A stretch of DNA of 64,000 nucleotides from Salegentibacter holothuriorum (GCF_900168045.1 NZ_FUYY01000001.1:930001-994000); one strand, 5' to 3'. Shown: positions 1-9,521, counted from the stretch's first letter. Translations and numbers: made by a program. Notes: generated from the letters alone by a model not told the origin.

Positions 1-278
1 AACCAAGTTTTCATATAGGCTTGATTGCTTTCGGGATACTTTACAGTCCAGTTTCTGAAATCACAGGCCTGATAATGAATTATTTATCCCGAAAATTTGA
101 ATACCAGGCAGATAACTACGCAAAAGAAACCTATGCTGCCAGTCCTTTAATTTCAAGTCTAAAAAAACTTAGTAAAAACAGTTTAAGCAACCTTACACCG
201 CATAAAGCTTATGTTTTTATGCATTTTTCACATCCTACACTTCTACAAAGATTCAGAAACTTAAAGCGCAATTTGTAG
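1..278 (+). CDS. M48 family metallopeptidase, C-terminal part
   Basis: The reading frame is open from the left edge, so this is the 3' end of a gene starting outside the window. It reads as the tail of a Ste24-like (CAAX prenyl protease 1 type) membrane zinc peptidase. The FEYQAD motif supplies the Glu that acts as third zinc ligand in M48 enzymes, and is followed by the family's short C-terminal region ending in a HPTLLQR-like segment. The HExxH motif would lie upstream and cannot be checked. It is followed 35 bp later by the rel/spoT gene on the same strand. Confidence 0.8.
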   Translation, partial: PSFHIGLIAFGILYSPVSEITGLIMNYLSRKFEYQADNYAKETYAASPLISSLKKLSKNSLSNLTPHKAYVFMHFSHPTLLQRFRNLKRNL

Positions 279-309
279 TTGTTTCTTTATAATCTTAATC
301 GTACTTTTA
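279..309 (+). promoter_or_regulatory. Candidate promoter of rel/spoT
   Basis: TTG at 279-281 is followed after 20 bp by TACTTTTA at 302-309, one mismatch from the Bacteroidota consensus TTG-N17..23-TAnnTTTG. Only 4 bp separate it from the ATG at 314, so a transcript from here would be leaderless or nearly so. It overlaps the end of the upstream gene's spacer. Confidence 0.4.
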
Positions 310-313
310 ATTT

Positions 314-2524
314 ATGACAGACGCCGCTATAGAGAAAGAAAATAAGGAGATTGCCAGACAGTATAAAGAACTACTGCGCATAAGTTATCGTAGCCTGAGT
401 GATGATGATAAAAAGCAAATTAGAAAGGCTTTTGATACCTCTGTGGAGGCACATAAAGACCAACGCAGAAAATCTGGCGAAGCTTATATTTTCCATCCAA
501 TTGCCGTTGCTAAAATTGTAGCTTCAGAAATTGGTTTGGATGCCACTTCTATTGTTGCAGCGCTTCTGCACGATGTAGTTGAAGATACGATTTATACGCT
601 TGAGGATATCGAAAAGATGTTTGGAAAAACCGTAGCAACAATCGTTGACGGACTTACAAAAATATCCAGTTTAAAGAAAGATAAAGATGTATCGTTGCAA
701 GCCGAGAATTTCCGGAAAATGCTCCTTACTTTAAACGATGATATTCGGGTAATTATCATCAAAATTGCCGATAGATTGCACAATATGCAAACTATGGATG
801 CAATGCGCCGTGATAAGCAGGAAAAGATCTCATCAGAAACACTTTATATTTATGCCCCACTGGCTCACAGAATTGGGCTCTATAATATTAAAACCGAACT
901 TGAAGACCTGGCCCTAAAATATACCGAGCCCGAAGTTTATCACGATATTCATACCAAGATAAAAGAAAGTAAAGAGGAGCAGGATGCCTATATAAAAGAA
1001 TTCTCCCGAATTATTGAAGACTCGCTAAACCAGGAGGAGCTTCATTATGATATAAAGGGAAGGCCAAAATCCATCTATTCCATAAATCGTAAAATGCAAG
1101 CTCAAAATGTAAGCTTTGACGAGGTTTATGATAAATTTGCTATTCGAATTATTTACAAAAGCGACCAGGCTAATGAAAAATTTCTTGCCTGGAAAATTTA
1201 CTCCATAGTTACCGATCACTTTAGGCCTAATCCCACCCGACTTAGAGATTGGATCTCTTCGCCTAAATCTACGGGTTACGAAGCCCTGCATATTACCGTG
1301 ATGGGACCAAAAGGCCGTTGGGTAGAAGTGCAAATTAGGAGTCATAGAATGAATGAAATTGCCGAAAAAGGTTATGCGGCACACTATAAATATAAACAGG
1401 GAGACACCCAGGAAGACCGTGGAATTGAGGAATGGTTAAACAGGCTACAGGAAGCTCTTGAGAATCCTGATGTAAATGCAGTAGATTTTGTAGAACAATT
1501 TAAACTGAATCTCTACTCTAAAGAGATTTTTATTTTTACACCGCAGGGTGATCTTAAATCTTTACCAAAAGGTTCTACGCCTTTAGATTTTGCTTTTAGC
1601 ATTCATACCGAAATTGGTTTAAAAACCCGTGGTGCCCGGGTTAACAACAAGCTGGTTCCATTAAGTCATAAATTAAAAAGCGGAGATCAGGTTGAAATAA
1701 TAACATCAGAAAACGCCCAGCCAAATGTAAACTGGTTAGATTATGCAACCACGGCAAGAGCACGCGCCAAGATAAAATCTTCATTAAAAGATGAAAAACG
1801 TGAAATAGCTGAAGAAGGTAAGGCTATACTTACCAGGAAACTGCGTGCACAAAAAATACCTTTTAATGAAAAAGTGATTAACGAGTTAGTTGTTCATTTT
1901 AACTTAAAAACCAGTCTGGATCTATTTTACCGCGTTGGCATTGGCAAAATAGATAACCAGAAACTAAAGGAATTTTCGTCCTCCAGGAGCAATGCATTGG
2001 TAAGTTATATTAAGCGAAAAATCACCAAACCGGTTATTGCAGAAGATCTCAATAAAGATGAAATTACTTCTAAATACGATCAGCTTGTTTTTGGTAGAGA
2101 TGAAGATGAAACCTTAGCCTATAAACTGGCCAATTGTTGTAACCCTATTCCAGGAGATCAGGTTTTTGGATTTGTTACAGTAAACGATGGAATAAAAGTT
2201 CATAAAAAGAACTGTCCCAATGCGCTTCAACTCCAAAGCAATTATGCCTACAGGATTATTCCAGCAAAATGGATAGATTCTTCACAGCAAGACTTTAAAG
2301 CAATAGTAAATTTAACAGGGATTGACAATTTAGGTTTGGTGAGTGAAGTTACTAAAGAAATTTCCAGCAATCTTAACGTGAATATGCAGAAGGTAAGTTT
2401 TGAAAGTGTAGACGGGGTGTTTAGCGGGCAAATAACGCTTAAAGTAAAGAACAATGCCATACTCACTAAAATCATTAACCGACTCAAAAAAATTAACGGC
2501 ATCGATAAGGTTAGCCGTGAATAA
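314..2524 (+). CDS. Bifunctional (p)ppGpp synthetase/hydrolase (RelA/SpoT family)
   Basis: Long RSH protein of 736 residues that makes and degrades the alarmone (p)ppGpp in the stringent response. The N-terminal HD hydrolase domain is intact: LLHDVVEDT places His86-Asp87 and the ED pair at 90-91, and IADRLHNM lies near 151. The synthetase domain follows, with GRPKSIYSI near 250, the G-Y-E-A-L-H motif and the catalytic Glu in VEVQIRS. A TGS domain (starting near [16 protein letters not shown]), a Cys-containing zinc-finger-like segment ([15 protein letters not shown]) and a C-terminal ACT domain complete it. With both catalytic domains apparently intact it is probably bifunctional. It precedes fur and purA in the same direction, a common flavobacterial order. 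Confidence 0.95.
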   Translation: MTDAAIEKENKEIARQYKELLRISYRSLSDDDKKQIRKAFDTSVEAHKDQRRKSGEAYIFHPIAVAKIVASEIGLDATSIVAALLHDVVEDTIYTLEDIEKMFGKTVATIVDGLTKISSLKKDKDVSLQAENFRKMLLTLNDDIRVIIIKIADRLHNMQTMDAMRRDKQEKISSETLYIYAPLAHRIGLYNIKTELEDLALKYTEPEVYHDIHTKIKESKEEQDAYIKEFSRIIEDSLNQEELHYDIKGRPKSIYSINRKMQAQNVSFDEVYDKFAIRIIYKSDQANEKFLAWKIYSIVTDHFRPNPTRLRDWISSPKSTGYEALHITVMGPKGRWVEVQIRSHRMNEIAEKGYAAHYKYKQGDTQEDRGIEEWLNRLQEALENPDVNAVDFVEQFKLNLYSKEIFIFTPQGDLKSLPKGSTPLDFAFSIHTEIGLKTRGARVNNKLVPLSHKLKSGDQVEIITSENAQPNVNWLDYATTARARAKIKSSLKDEKREIAEEGKAILTRKLRAQKIPFNEKVINELVVHFNLKTSLDLFYRVGIGKIDNQKLKEFSSSRSNALVSYIKRKITKPVIAEDLNKDEITSKYDQLVFGRDEDETLAYKLANCCNPIPGDQVFGFVTVNDGIKVHKKNCPNALQLQSNYAYRIIPAKWIDSSQQDFKAIVNLTGIDNLGLVSEVTKEISSNLNVNMQKVSFESVDGVFSGQITLKVKNNAILTKIINRLKKINGIDKVSRE

Positions 2525-2529
2525 TCCTA

Positions 2530-2537
2530 TACCTTTG
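2530..2537 (+). promoter_or_regulatory. -7 promoter element upstream of fur
   Basis: TACCTTTG is an exact TAnnTTTG match in the 29 bp between rel/spoT and fur, 16 bp before the fur ATG. No good -33 TTG is present; TTA at 2511-2513 with 16 bp spacing is the nearest. Confidence 0.45.
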
Positions 2538-2553
2538 TAAGCTACAAAAAGCT

Positions 2554-3009
2554 ATGAGCAAAAAAGTTGTAAATAAGAACGATCAAGCAGTAGTTAAAAA
2601 CGTTTTCACCAAGTATTTGGAGGAAAAAGGGCATAGAAAAACCCCCGAACGTTTTGCAATACTTCAGGAAATATATAATAACGACGATCATTTTGATATA
2701 GAGTCACTTTATATTAAAATGAAAAATAAAAAGTACCGGGTAAGTCGTGCAACCCTCTATAATACTATAGAACTATTACTGGAATGCGGTCTTGTTAGAA
2801 AGCATCAGTTTGGGCAAAACCAGGCACAGTATGAAAAGTCATATTTTGACAGGCAGCACGATCACGTTATTTTAACAGATACCGGTGAGGTTATAGAATT
2901 TTGCGATCCACGCATTCAGTCCATAAAAAAAACAATTGAAGAAGTGTTTGATATAGAAATTACCAAACATTCTTTATATTTTTACGGCAACAAAAAAACA
3001 ACCAATTAA
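2554..3009 (+). CDS. Fur family transcriptional regulator
   Basis: A 151-residue metal-responsive repressor of the Fur superfamily. The N-terminal winged helix contains the recognition helix region [13 protein letters not shown], and the C-terminal dimerisation domain carries the His-rich HDHVIL motif and EFCDPRI. The usual Cys-x2-Cys structural zinc pair after the HDH motif is replaced by L and T (VILTDTGEV), so structural zinc binding is probably absent or different. The gene is 12 bp upstream of purA and probably co-transcribed with it. Whether it senses iron, zinc or peroxide cannot be told from sequence. Confidence 0.9.
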   Translation: MSKKVVNKNDQAVVKNVFTKYLEEKGHRKTPERFAILQEIYNNDDHFDIESLYIKMKNKKYRVSRATLYNTIELLLECGLVRKHQFGQNQAQYEKSYFDRQHDHVILTDTGEVIEFCDPRIQSIKKTIEEVFDIEITKHSLYFYGNKKTTN

Positions 3010-3021
3010 CTTAAGATTTCA

Positions 3022-4293
3022 ATGGCGGTAGATTTACTACTAGGTCTCCAGTGGGGTGACGAAGGCAAAGGAAAAATTGTTGATGTACTCACCTCTAAAT
3101 ACGATATTATCGCAAGGTTTCAGGGAGGACCTAACGCAGGACACACCCTCGAATTCGATGGGCAAAAACACGTACTTCATACAATTCCTTCAGGAATTTT
3201 TCACGACGAAACCATTAACCTTGTAGGTAATGGTGTAGTGATAGATCCTGTGATTTTTAAAAAGGAACTGGACAATCTTAGAAAAAACAATATAGATTAT
3301 AAATCTAAATTGCTTATTTCCAGAAAAGCACATTTAATTCTACCAACTCACCGACTTCTGGATGCAGCTTCTGAGGCTTCAAAAGGAAAAGCGAAAATTG
3401 GTTCTACTCTTAAAGGAATTGGACCAACTTATATGGACAAGACCGGAAGAAACGGAATTCGTGTAGGTGACCTGGAGTTAGAGAACTGGAAAGAAAAATA
3501 TAGAACGCTTGCCGATAAGCATGAGAAAATGATCAAATTCTACGATGTAGACGTACAATATGATCTTGCTGAATTGGAGAAGGAATTCTTTAATGCGGTA
3601 GAAACTCTTAAATCACTAACTTTTATAGATAGTGAAGCTTATTTACACCAGGCACAAAAAGAAGGTAAAACTATTTTAGCCGAAGGCGCTCAGGGATCTC
3701 TGCTAGATATAGATTTTGGAACCTATCCATTTGTGACTTCCTCTACCACTACGGCAGCTGGAGCTTGCACAGGACTTGGTGTTGCACCAAATAAAATTGG
3801 TGAAGCTTACGGAATTTTTAAGGCATATACCACCAGAGTTGGAAGTGGCCCCTTCCCTACCGAGCTTTTTGATGAAGATGGAGAAACTATGGGACGTGTA
3901 GGTAACGAATTTGGTGCTACCACCGGCCGTGCACGTAGATGTGGCTGGCTAGACTTAGTAGCTCTAAAATATGCCGTGCAGGTAAATGGAATTACCCAAC
4001 TAATTATGATGAAAGGTGACGTACTTAGCGGATTTAAAACGCTAAAAGTATGTACCGCTTACAACTATAAAGGAGAGGAAATCAAACACCTACCATATAA
4101 TATTGAAGCAGAAAACATAACCCCAATCTATACCGAAATTAAAGGTTGGGCAGCCGATCTTACAGGAATGACAAAAGTAGATGAACTTCCTAAGGAGTTT
4201 AATGACTATGTAGCGTTTTTGGAAAAAGAACTGGAAATCCCAATTAAAGTTGTTTCAGTAGGTCCAGATAGAACTCAAACTATAACACGTTAA
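3022..4293 (+). CDS. purA: Adenylosuccinate synthase
   Basis: Cytoplasmic GTP-dependent enzyme joining IMP and aspartate to adenylosuccinate, the first committed step to AMP. The N-terminal QWGDEGKGK motif places the catalytic Asp13, and His41 lies in GPNAGHT. TTGRARRCGWLD and a C-terminal SVGPDR are also family signatures. At 423 residues it has the usual bacterial length. A strong hairpin terminator follows the stop codon. Confidence 0.97.
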   Translation: MAVDLLLGLQWGDEGKGKIVDVLTSKYDIIARFQGGPNAGHTLEFDGQKHVLHTIPSGIFHDETINLVGNGVVIDPVIFKKELDNLRKNNIDYKSKLLISRKAHLILPTHRLLDAASEASKGKAKIGSTLKGIGPTYMDKTGRNGIRVGDLELENWKEKYRTLADKHEKMIKFYDVDVQYDLAELEKEFFNAVETLKSLTFIDSEAYLHQAQKEGKTILAEGAQGSLLDIDFGTYPFVTSSTTTAAGACTGLGVAPNKIGEAYGIFKAYTTRVGSGPFPTELFDEDGETMGRVGNEFGATTGRARRCGWLDLVALKYAVQVNGITQLIMMKGDVLSGFKTLKVCTAYNYKGEEIKHLPYNIEAENITPIYTEIKGWAADLTGMTKVDELPKEFNDYVAFLEKELEIPIKVVSVGPDRTQTITR

Positions 4294-4318
4294 GAATCTT
4301 TTAATTCTTATAATATTA

Positions 4319-4353
4319 AAAAGCCGTTTCAACTTGAAACGGCTTTTTTTATA
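4319..4353. terminator. Bidirectional intrinsic terminator between purA and the ferritin-like genes
   Basis: Arms AAGCCGTTTC and GAAACGGCTT enclose a 5-nt loop, followed by seven or more T on the + strand and preceded by A on the other. It lies between the convergent ends of purA and the - strand ferritin-like gene, so it can serve both. Confidence 0.9.
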
Positions 4354-4391
4354 ACAAAATTCTTTATAACAAAAACTTAGAATTGAGTTAT

Positions 4392-5234
4392 CTATCCATC
4401 ATTATTAACGATGAATAACCCGGCAATTTGCTGAGCTACTTCTCCACTAATTGGTTCATCGTAAGATTGTGAAACCGCTTCAGCACTAAATCCTGTAGCA
4501 TCTACCAGGTTTACTCCACCCTGTACTACATTTTCTTCGCCATCATAAACGGCTTGAGTCGCTTCCGGCATTCCCGGTCCTCGGTTGTTCAAGTTTATCC
4601 AACCCAATGCATTTTCATTGGTGTTTTCGTTTAGAACATCGGCTCTTAGCCTTCGTATTTCTGAGGCGTGCCTTGCTTCCACAGAGTGTATCTGCAATGC
4701 CGGAGTAAGAAAATCGGTTCCCATAAGGTTTGTCGCCTGTCCTTTATAAGCTCTTACCCCTGTATCTTCAAATGCCTGGGCTAAAGCTAATAATTGAGCG
4801 TAAGCCATATCATTATTCGGGTTAAAGGGATCAAAAGCTCCTCCCGCTGTAAAATCGAATTGTGGTGAGTCTACCGAATTATCTCCTAAACCGGTTTGCA
4901 AGAATGTAACATGTGCCGATTCGTGTTTAGAAATTTGGTTATAAACCGCTTCAGCTCTTCCTCCACTAGGTAATACACCAGAATCTAGAGCTTTTATATA
5001 GAACTCTGCTTCAAGATATTCCAGGGTAAGCGCAAGTTGCAATGCTCCTATGGCATCATTCCCACTACTCTGTGCAAATGCCTTTCCAGAGGTAGAAGCA
5101 AGACCAAAAGGAACAGCTACCATAGCTGCCTTCTTACCTAAATTACCCAGGCTACCAAGCATTTCTCGTCTGGAAGAGGCTTTTCTAGTAAGGCTTTCCG
5201 AAGTAAATTCGTCTAAAAATTTTATAATATCCAT
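4392..5234 (-). CDS. Exported ferritin-like domain protein
   Basis: A 280-residue protein with a twin-arginine-like leader (SRREMLGSLG near 21-30, then a hydrophobic stretch ending in KAFAQ), so probably exported. The rest is a four-helix ferritin-like domain of the desiccation-related/Rds1 kind. Helix motifs include LEYLEAEFY near 71-79, HESAH at 104-108, AFEDTGVRAY and VEARHASEIR, which supply the Glu and ExxH carboxylate/His ligands expected for a di-metal centre. The substrate is unknown; iron or oxidant handling in the envelope is an inference. It is downstream of a second ferritin-like gene, 27 bp away, and the two probably form an operon. Confidence 0.85.
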   Translation of the reverse strand: MDIIKFLDEFTSESLTRKASSRREMLGSLGNLGKKAAMVAVPFGLASTSGKAFAQSSGNDAIGALQLALTLEYLEAEFYIKALDSGVLPSGGRAEAVYNQISKHESAHVTFLQTGLGDNSVDSPQFDFTAGGAFDPFNPNNDMAYAQLLALAQAFEDTGVRAYKGQATNLMGTDFLTPALQIHSVEARHASEIRRLRADVLNENTNENALGWINLNNRGPGMPEATQAVYDGEENVVQGGVNLVDATGFSAEAVSQSYDEPISGEVAQQIAGLFIVNNDG

Positions 5235-5261
5235 AATATTGTTTTTAAGTTGATTAGTTAA

Positions 5262-6002
5262 TTATTGAGGCAAATTATCGGCTGTAAATGGCGTCACTAC
5301 AAAACCTGTTGCTCCAACTTCTCCAAGAATTGTTTGCGGGTCTTTTGCAAGATCAAGTCCATTGCTATCAATAACATCATCCCCGGCAAAAGCAGTATCA
5401 TCATCTAAATAAATAGAACGAATAGCCGCAGCGTGTCTTGCTTCTACCGAAACAATTTTCCCGGCAATCACCAGAAAATCTGGGGTTTGCAGTAATCTAC
5501 CTGCTCCATTATAGGCAGCTACACCGGTATCTTCCAACACTCTAGCTGTTGTTAAAACAGAATCTCTATCTGCAAAATTTACTCCGCTAAAATCAAATTC
5601 CAACTCGGGCAATACCTGGCTGGCTTCCGCATTAGCATTAATTGCGGCCTTAAAGAATTCGCGATGAATAACCTCATGATCATATAGATCTTCTAAAATC
5701 ATTTTTTCTTCAGGATTCGCTCCGGCCCAGTAAGAGCCATCTAATACTTTGGTATAAAAAGCAGCCTCAAGCTGTTCTAATGCATACGCGTAATTCAATA
5801 TTCCTACATCGCCACTTCCCAGATCAAACACTTCCCCGGGAGGGTTAGGATCAGGCATATCGTCATCATCACTACATCCATAAAGCAATAATCCTGAACC
5901 TGCCATGGCAAGCCCTCCCATTTTTAGGAATTTTCTTCTGGAGTTACTGTTTTTTAAAGGTTTTGCATTAACTGCACTCACCCTAATACGTGGTTTTTCC
6001 AT
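5262..6002 (-). CDS. Ferritin-like domain lipoprotein
   Basis: A 246-residue protein with an N-terminal twin-arginine motif (SRRKFLKMGG) followed by a hydrophobic segment and a lipobox-like LLLYGC with Cys43, then an acidic DDDD linker. It looks like a Tat-dependent lipoprotein. The C-terminal domain repeats the ferritin-like pattern of its neighbour (LEQLEAAFY, HEVIHREFF, VLEDTGVAAY, VEARHAAAIR). The two proteins are clearly paralogous in layout and are probably co-expressed; heteromeric assembly is possible but unproven. Confidence 0.85.
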   Translation of the reverse strand: MEKPRIRVSAVNAKPLKNSNSRRKFLKMGGLAMAGSGLLLYGCSDDDDMPDPNPPGEVFDLGSGDVGILNYAYALEQLEAAFYTKVLDGSYWAGANPEEKMILEDLYDHEVIHREFFKAAINANAEASQVLPELEFDFSGVNFADRDSVLTTARVLEDTGVAAYNGAGRLLQTPDFLVIAGKIVSVEARHAAAIRSIYLDDDTAFAGDDVIDSNGLDLAKDPQTILGEVGATGFVVTPFTADNLPQ

Positions 6003-6067
6003 AATTTAAGTTTTTAGTTATTTAGTAAACTTACGAGGTGATGTATAAGACGGTTTTATTATTAGCG

Positions 6068-6094
6068 TTAAAGTTTTCAAAAGAAAAACTTTAA
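6068..6094. promoter_or_regulatory. Perfect 10-bp inverted repeat upstream of the ferritin-like operon
   Basis: TTAAAGTTTT at 6068-6077 and AAAACTTTAA at 6085-6094 are perfect inverted repeats separated by 7 bp. It lies 66 bp upstream of the - strand ferritin-like lipoprotein gene. The geometry suits a dimeric regulator, but no regulator family can be assigned. Confidence 0.4.
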
Positions 6095-6156
6095 AATATT
6101 AAATTCTATTAATATTAACATACTTTCTAAATTTTTTATGAAAAAACTACTTATTC

Positions 6157-6176
6157 ATCAACATAAATCAACATAA
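6157..6176. repeat. Tandem 10-bp direct repeat
   Basis: ATCAACATAA occurs twice head to tail in the divergent spacer between the ferritin-like genes and the OstA-like gene. One helical turn of spacing is what a direct-repeat-binding regulator would need, but this AT-rich spacer could produce it by chance. Confidence 0.35.
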
Positions 6177-6237
6177 ACAGAATATTTTTCAAAAAACAGT
6201 CATATACCTTTAAAACCCAAATCCCCTAATTTTTAAT

Positions 6238-6245
6238 TACTTTTG
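6238..6245 (+). promoter_or_regulatory. -7 promoter element of the OstA-like gene
   Basis: TACTTTTG matches TAnnTTTG exactly and ends 14 bp before the TTG start at 6260, leaving a very short leader. No clear -33 element is present. Confidence 0.4.
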
Positions 6246-6259
6246 AAAAAATTTTAGGC

Positions 6260-8149
6260 TTGAAAAAAATCATTCTTTTTTTAGTATTCGCAATTTTCTC
6301 TTTCCCGGTTTTAATACAGGCTCAGGAAGCCAAGGAGATTGATTATAGTGCCGATAGAAATATTCAGGACGAAAAATATCCTGGTGCCTTTGTTTTGAGC
6401 AAAGTAGAGAACCAGGTCTATTTTAAACACGAAGGCATAGAGGTTTGGTGCGATCTTGCGATACATTATAAAGATGAAAATTTCTTTAGGGCTTTTGGGA
6501 ACGTGAGAATGCAACAAGGCGATACCGTAAAACTAAATAGTAATTATGCCGAATATAACGGCAACTCTCAGTTTGCTTTTGCCAGTGGTGAAGTTGTAAT
6601 GAAACGTCCGCAAACTATCCTGGAATCAGATAGTCTTTTCTTTGATAGATTAAAACAACAGGCTTACTACCGCAGTGGCGGAAAGGTTATAGATACCGGC
6701 GGAGTTATTACCAGTAATATTGGCAGATATTATATGGAACAGGATAAATATTCCTTTGTTTCAGATGTGGTACTCACCAATCCCGAATATATCATTAATT
6801 CTGAGCAGCTTGATTTCTACGGAGACACCGGGCACGCGTATCTCTATGGCCCCTCTACTATAGAAAGTGAAGCCAGCACCGTTTATTGTGAACGCGGATT
6901 TTATGATACTCGTGGTGACACAGGCTATTTTGTAAAGAATTCCAGGATAGATTATGATAATAGAACGGTGAAAGGAGATAGCCTTTACTTTAACCGAAAC
7001 ACTAATTTTGCTTCCGCAACAAATAATATCAGGGTTATTGATACCACCAATAAGAGTGTTGTTACCGGCCACTATGCCGAAGTGTTCCGGGATAGAGATT
7101 CTGTTTTTATTACCAAAAGAGCCGTTGCTGCCAGTGTTCAGGATAATGATTCACTTTTTATTCACGGTGACACTATAATGATTACCGGGAAACCAGATAA
7201 ACGAATTATTCGCGGATTTTACGATGTAAGATTATTTAAAAGTGATATGAGTGGAAAAAGTGATTCGGTTCATATTAACCAACAAACAGGCTTAACCAAA
7301 ATGATCAATCTTACCAGCGGGCCTGTAACTTCTGTAACTAAACGCCGTAGTCCTGTACTTTGGAGTGGACTTAGCCAAATGACGGGAGACACCATTCATT
7401 TACAGAGTAATAGCAAAACAGAACAACTGGATTCTATGCGGGTATTTAATAATGCGTTTTTAATTCAGAAAGATACCATAGAAGGCTATAACCAGGTAAA
7501 AGGAATGGACCTGGTAGGCTTGTTTGAAGATAATGAATTGTACCAGGTAGATATTAATAAAAATACCGAAACACTATATTACAGCCGAAATAGCGAGCAG
7601 GAACTTATAGGAATAAATAAAACCCTGTCCAGTTCTATAAAAATCCTGTTTGAAGAACAGCAAATTCAAGATATCTATTATTACCAAAATGTAGACGGAA
7701 ATTTAACTCCGGAAGAAGATTTTCCTGTTAATGTTCGTAAACTAATAGGTTTTAATTGGCGTGGCGAAGAAAGATTACTCACTAAAGAAGATTTATTTAA
7801 AGGAAAACCTGAACCTGATTTGGTGAAAATTCAAGGAATATCTTTACCAGAGGAAGAAGAAGAGTTCTTTGATGAACGTGACGAAGGAGATGACCTGCTC
7901 CTAAATGACAAGTCCAGGCTAAAACCTGAAGATCTGCAAAACCGGGCAAAAGATAGCATTCCGCAGTTAGAAGAAGTGCAACAACTTATTAAAGCTGAAA
8001 ACAAAGAGACAAAAACTGAAGTTGAAAAACTGAGGAACAGGATGAAAGATAGTATCCCAGGACTAAAAGAACCGCCACCATTAATAGGCAGAAGAGATAC
8101 ACAGGAAGTGAAAAAGAAGGAAGATGAAGATGACCAACCCAATGAATAA
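6260..8149 (+). CDS. OstA-like / LptA-domain protein
   Basis: A 629-residue exported protein with a signal peptide (KKIILFLVFAIFSFPVLIQAQ). Its body contains repeated short beta-strand stretches typical of OstA/LptA modules, such as FGNVRMQQGDTVKLNSNYAEYNG and GGVITSNIGRYY repeats with alternating D and Y residues (shown here only in part). Such proteins bridge lipopolysaccharide across the periplasm, and flavobacteria often carry this large form. The C-terminal ~110 residues are charged and low in complexity. The start is TTG; no better in-frame ATG lies before the signal peptide. The aminotransferase gene begins at or just before its stop codon. Confidence 0.8.
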   Translation: MKKIILFLVFAIFSFPVLIQAQEAKEIDYSADRNIQDEKYPGAFVLSKVENQVYFKHEGIEVWCDLAIHYKDENFFRAFGNVRMQQGDTVKLNSNYAEYNGNSQFAFASGEVVMKRPQTILESDSLFFDRLKQQAYYRSGGKVIDTGGVITSNIGRYYMEQDKYSFVSDVVLTNPEYIINSEQLDFYGDTGHAYLYGPSTIESEASTVYCERGFYDTRGDTGYFVKNSRIDYDNRTVKGDSLYFNRNTNFASATNNIRVIDTTNKSVVTGHYAEVFRDRDSVFITKRAVAASVQDNDSLFIHGDTIMITGKPDKRIIRGFYDVRLFKSDMSGKSDSVHINQQTGLTKMINLTSGPVTSVTKRRSPVLWSGLSQMTGDTIHLQSNSKTEQLDSMRVFNNAFLIQKDTIEGYNQVKGMDLVGLFEDNELYQVDINKNTETLYYSRNSEQELIGINKTLSSSIKILFEEQQIQDIYYYQNVDGNLTPEEDFPVNVRKLIGFNWRGEERLLTKEDLFKGKPEPDLVKIQGISLPEEEEEFFDERDEGDDLLLNDKSRLKPEDLQNRAKDSIPQLEEVQQLIKAENKETKTEVEKLRNRMKDSIPGLKEPPPLIGRRDTQEVKKKEDEDDQPNE

Positions 8150-9341
8150 GGATTTTCTAAAATACCAGGCACAAACCACTCCCCACCCCCTGGGCCTGGA
8201 AGTAGAATCTGCAAAAGGTTCTTATATTTTCACTACCGATGGAAAAAAGCACCTGGATTTTGTAGCGGGTGTATCAGCCTGTAGTTTGGGTCATTGCCAT
8301 CCTAAGGTTGTAAACGCAATTAAAGAACAGGCAGAAAAGTACCTGCATGTAATGGTTTATGGAGAATACGCTCAACAACCGGCCGTTGAATTAACCAAGT
8401 TGCTGGCAAAATATTTCCCCCAACCACTAGAAAAAACGTATCTCACAAATTCTGGCACAGAGGCCATAGAAGGCGCTTTAAAACTTGCCAGACGTTATAC
8501 CGGAAGATCTGAAATAATAGCTGCTCACCAGGCCTACCACGGCAACACTATGGGCTCGCTTAGCTTAATGGATTATGAAGAACGCCAAAAACCCTTTAGG
8601 CCACTTTTGGGAGATATTTCTTTTATACAGTTTAACGAGGAGAAAGATTTAGAAAAAATTACCGAAAGAACCGCAGCTGTAATTCTGGAGAGTATCCAGG
8701 GAGGAGCGGGATTTATTCTCCCGAAGCATAATTATTTAAAAAAGATCAAGCAACGCTGTGAGGAAGTGGGTGCTTTATTGATTTTAGATGAAATTCAACC
8801 GGGTTTTGGGCGAACAGGAAAACTCTTTGGATTTCAGAATTTTGACATGGTTCCAGATATCGTTGCTTTAGGCAAAGGAATGGGTGGCGGTATGCCTATT
8901 GGCGCTTTTTCTGCTTCAGCTAAAATGATGGATAGCCTTTCAGACAATCCAAAAATGGGGCATATTACTACTTTTGGAGGAAATCCTGTAATTGCTGCTT
9001 CGGCTCTAGCTACTTTAAAAGAAATAACCGAAACAGACTTAATGACAGGAAGTCTGGAAAAAGAAAAATTATTTAGAAAATTACTGATGCATCCGCTAAT
9101 TTCAGAAATCAGAGGAATAGGCCTAATGCTTGCCATTATTGCCAATTCCGAAGAAATAGCAAATCAGTTAATCCTAAAATGTAAAGAAAAAAATCTCATA
9201 CTTTTTTGGCTTTTATTCGAGAAAAAGGCGGTGAGAATTACTCCTCCACTTACCATTTCAGAAGAAGAAATAAAAGAAGGCTGTGGCATCATTATTGACG
9301 TATTGGATGAATTAATGGAGCAACAACAAACTGTTCATTAA
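8142..9341 (+). CDS. Class III PLP-dependent aminotransferase
   Basis: About 399 residues from ATG 8142; an upstream in-frame ATG at 8124 would add six residues. I prefer 8142 because the sequence MNKDFLKYQAQT matches where this family normally begins. It overlaps the OstA-like gene by 8 bp. Motifs are NSGTEAIEGALKLARR for phosphate binding, ILDEIQPGFGRTG with the cofactor-contacting Asp, and LGKGMGGGMPIGAF with the Schiff-base Lys. It resembles acetylornithine and ornithine aminotransferases, but there is no arginine biosynthesis cluster nearby, so the substrate is left open. Confidence 0.88.
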   Translation: MNKDFLKYQAQTTPHPLGLEVESAKGSYIFTTDGKKHLDFVAGVSACSLGHCHPKVVNAIKEQAEKYLHVMVYGEYAQQPAVELTKLLAKYFPQPLEKTYLTNSGTEAIEGALKLARRYTGRSEIIAAHQAYHGNTMGSLSLMDYEERQKPFRPLLGDISFIQFNEEKDLEKITERTAAVILESIQGGAGFILPKHNYLKKIKQRCEEVGALLILDEIQPGFGRTGKLFGFQNFDMVPDIVALGKGMGGGMPIGAFSASAKMMDSLSDNPKMGHITTFGGNPVIAASALATLKEITETDLMTGSLEKEKLFRKLLMHPLISEIRGIGLMLAIIANSEEIANQLILKCKEKNLILFWLLFEKKAVRITPPLTISEEEIKEGCGIIIDVLDELMEQQQTVH

Positions 9342-9401
9342 TTTGTTAACAACAATATTGATCTTTGAGCTTTTAAAGCATATTCATTTTTAATTTTAAG
9401 A

Positions 9402-9430
9402 AATGCCTTAAGGCTTACCTGAAAGGCATT
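9402..9430. other. Hairpin in the aminotransferase-TPR spacer
   Basis: AATGCCTT and AAGGCATT form a perfect 8-bp stem with a 13-nt loop. No T tract follows, so it is not a classical terminator. It sits in the 180-bp spacer that also holds the CTCAC-TTT-GTGAG palindrome. Confidence 0.35.
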
Positions 9431-9480
9431 AAGTTCAAAAAGATCAAGCAATTTCAACTAAGTGTTGAAGTATTTTAAAT

Positions 9481-9493
9481 CTCACTTTGTGAG
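9481..9493. repeat. Family C terminal palindrome, variant CTCAC-TTT-GTGAG
   Basis: A 5-bp perfect stem in the context AAAT-palindrome-TAAG, the same flanks as CTCGA-TTA-TCGAG at 57013-57025. The two differ by paired changes that keep the stem. It ends 28 bp before the TPR gene start. Confidence 0.5.
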
Positions 9494-9521
9494 TAAGTAG
9501 AAATCCCGTAATTACCTACGT

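Noticed and set aside
1025-1384. 119-codon - strand frame inside rel/spoT
   Set aside because: Fully antisense to conserved synthetase-domain codons.
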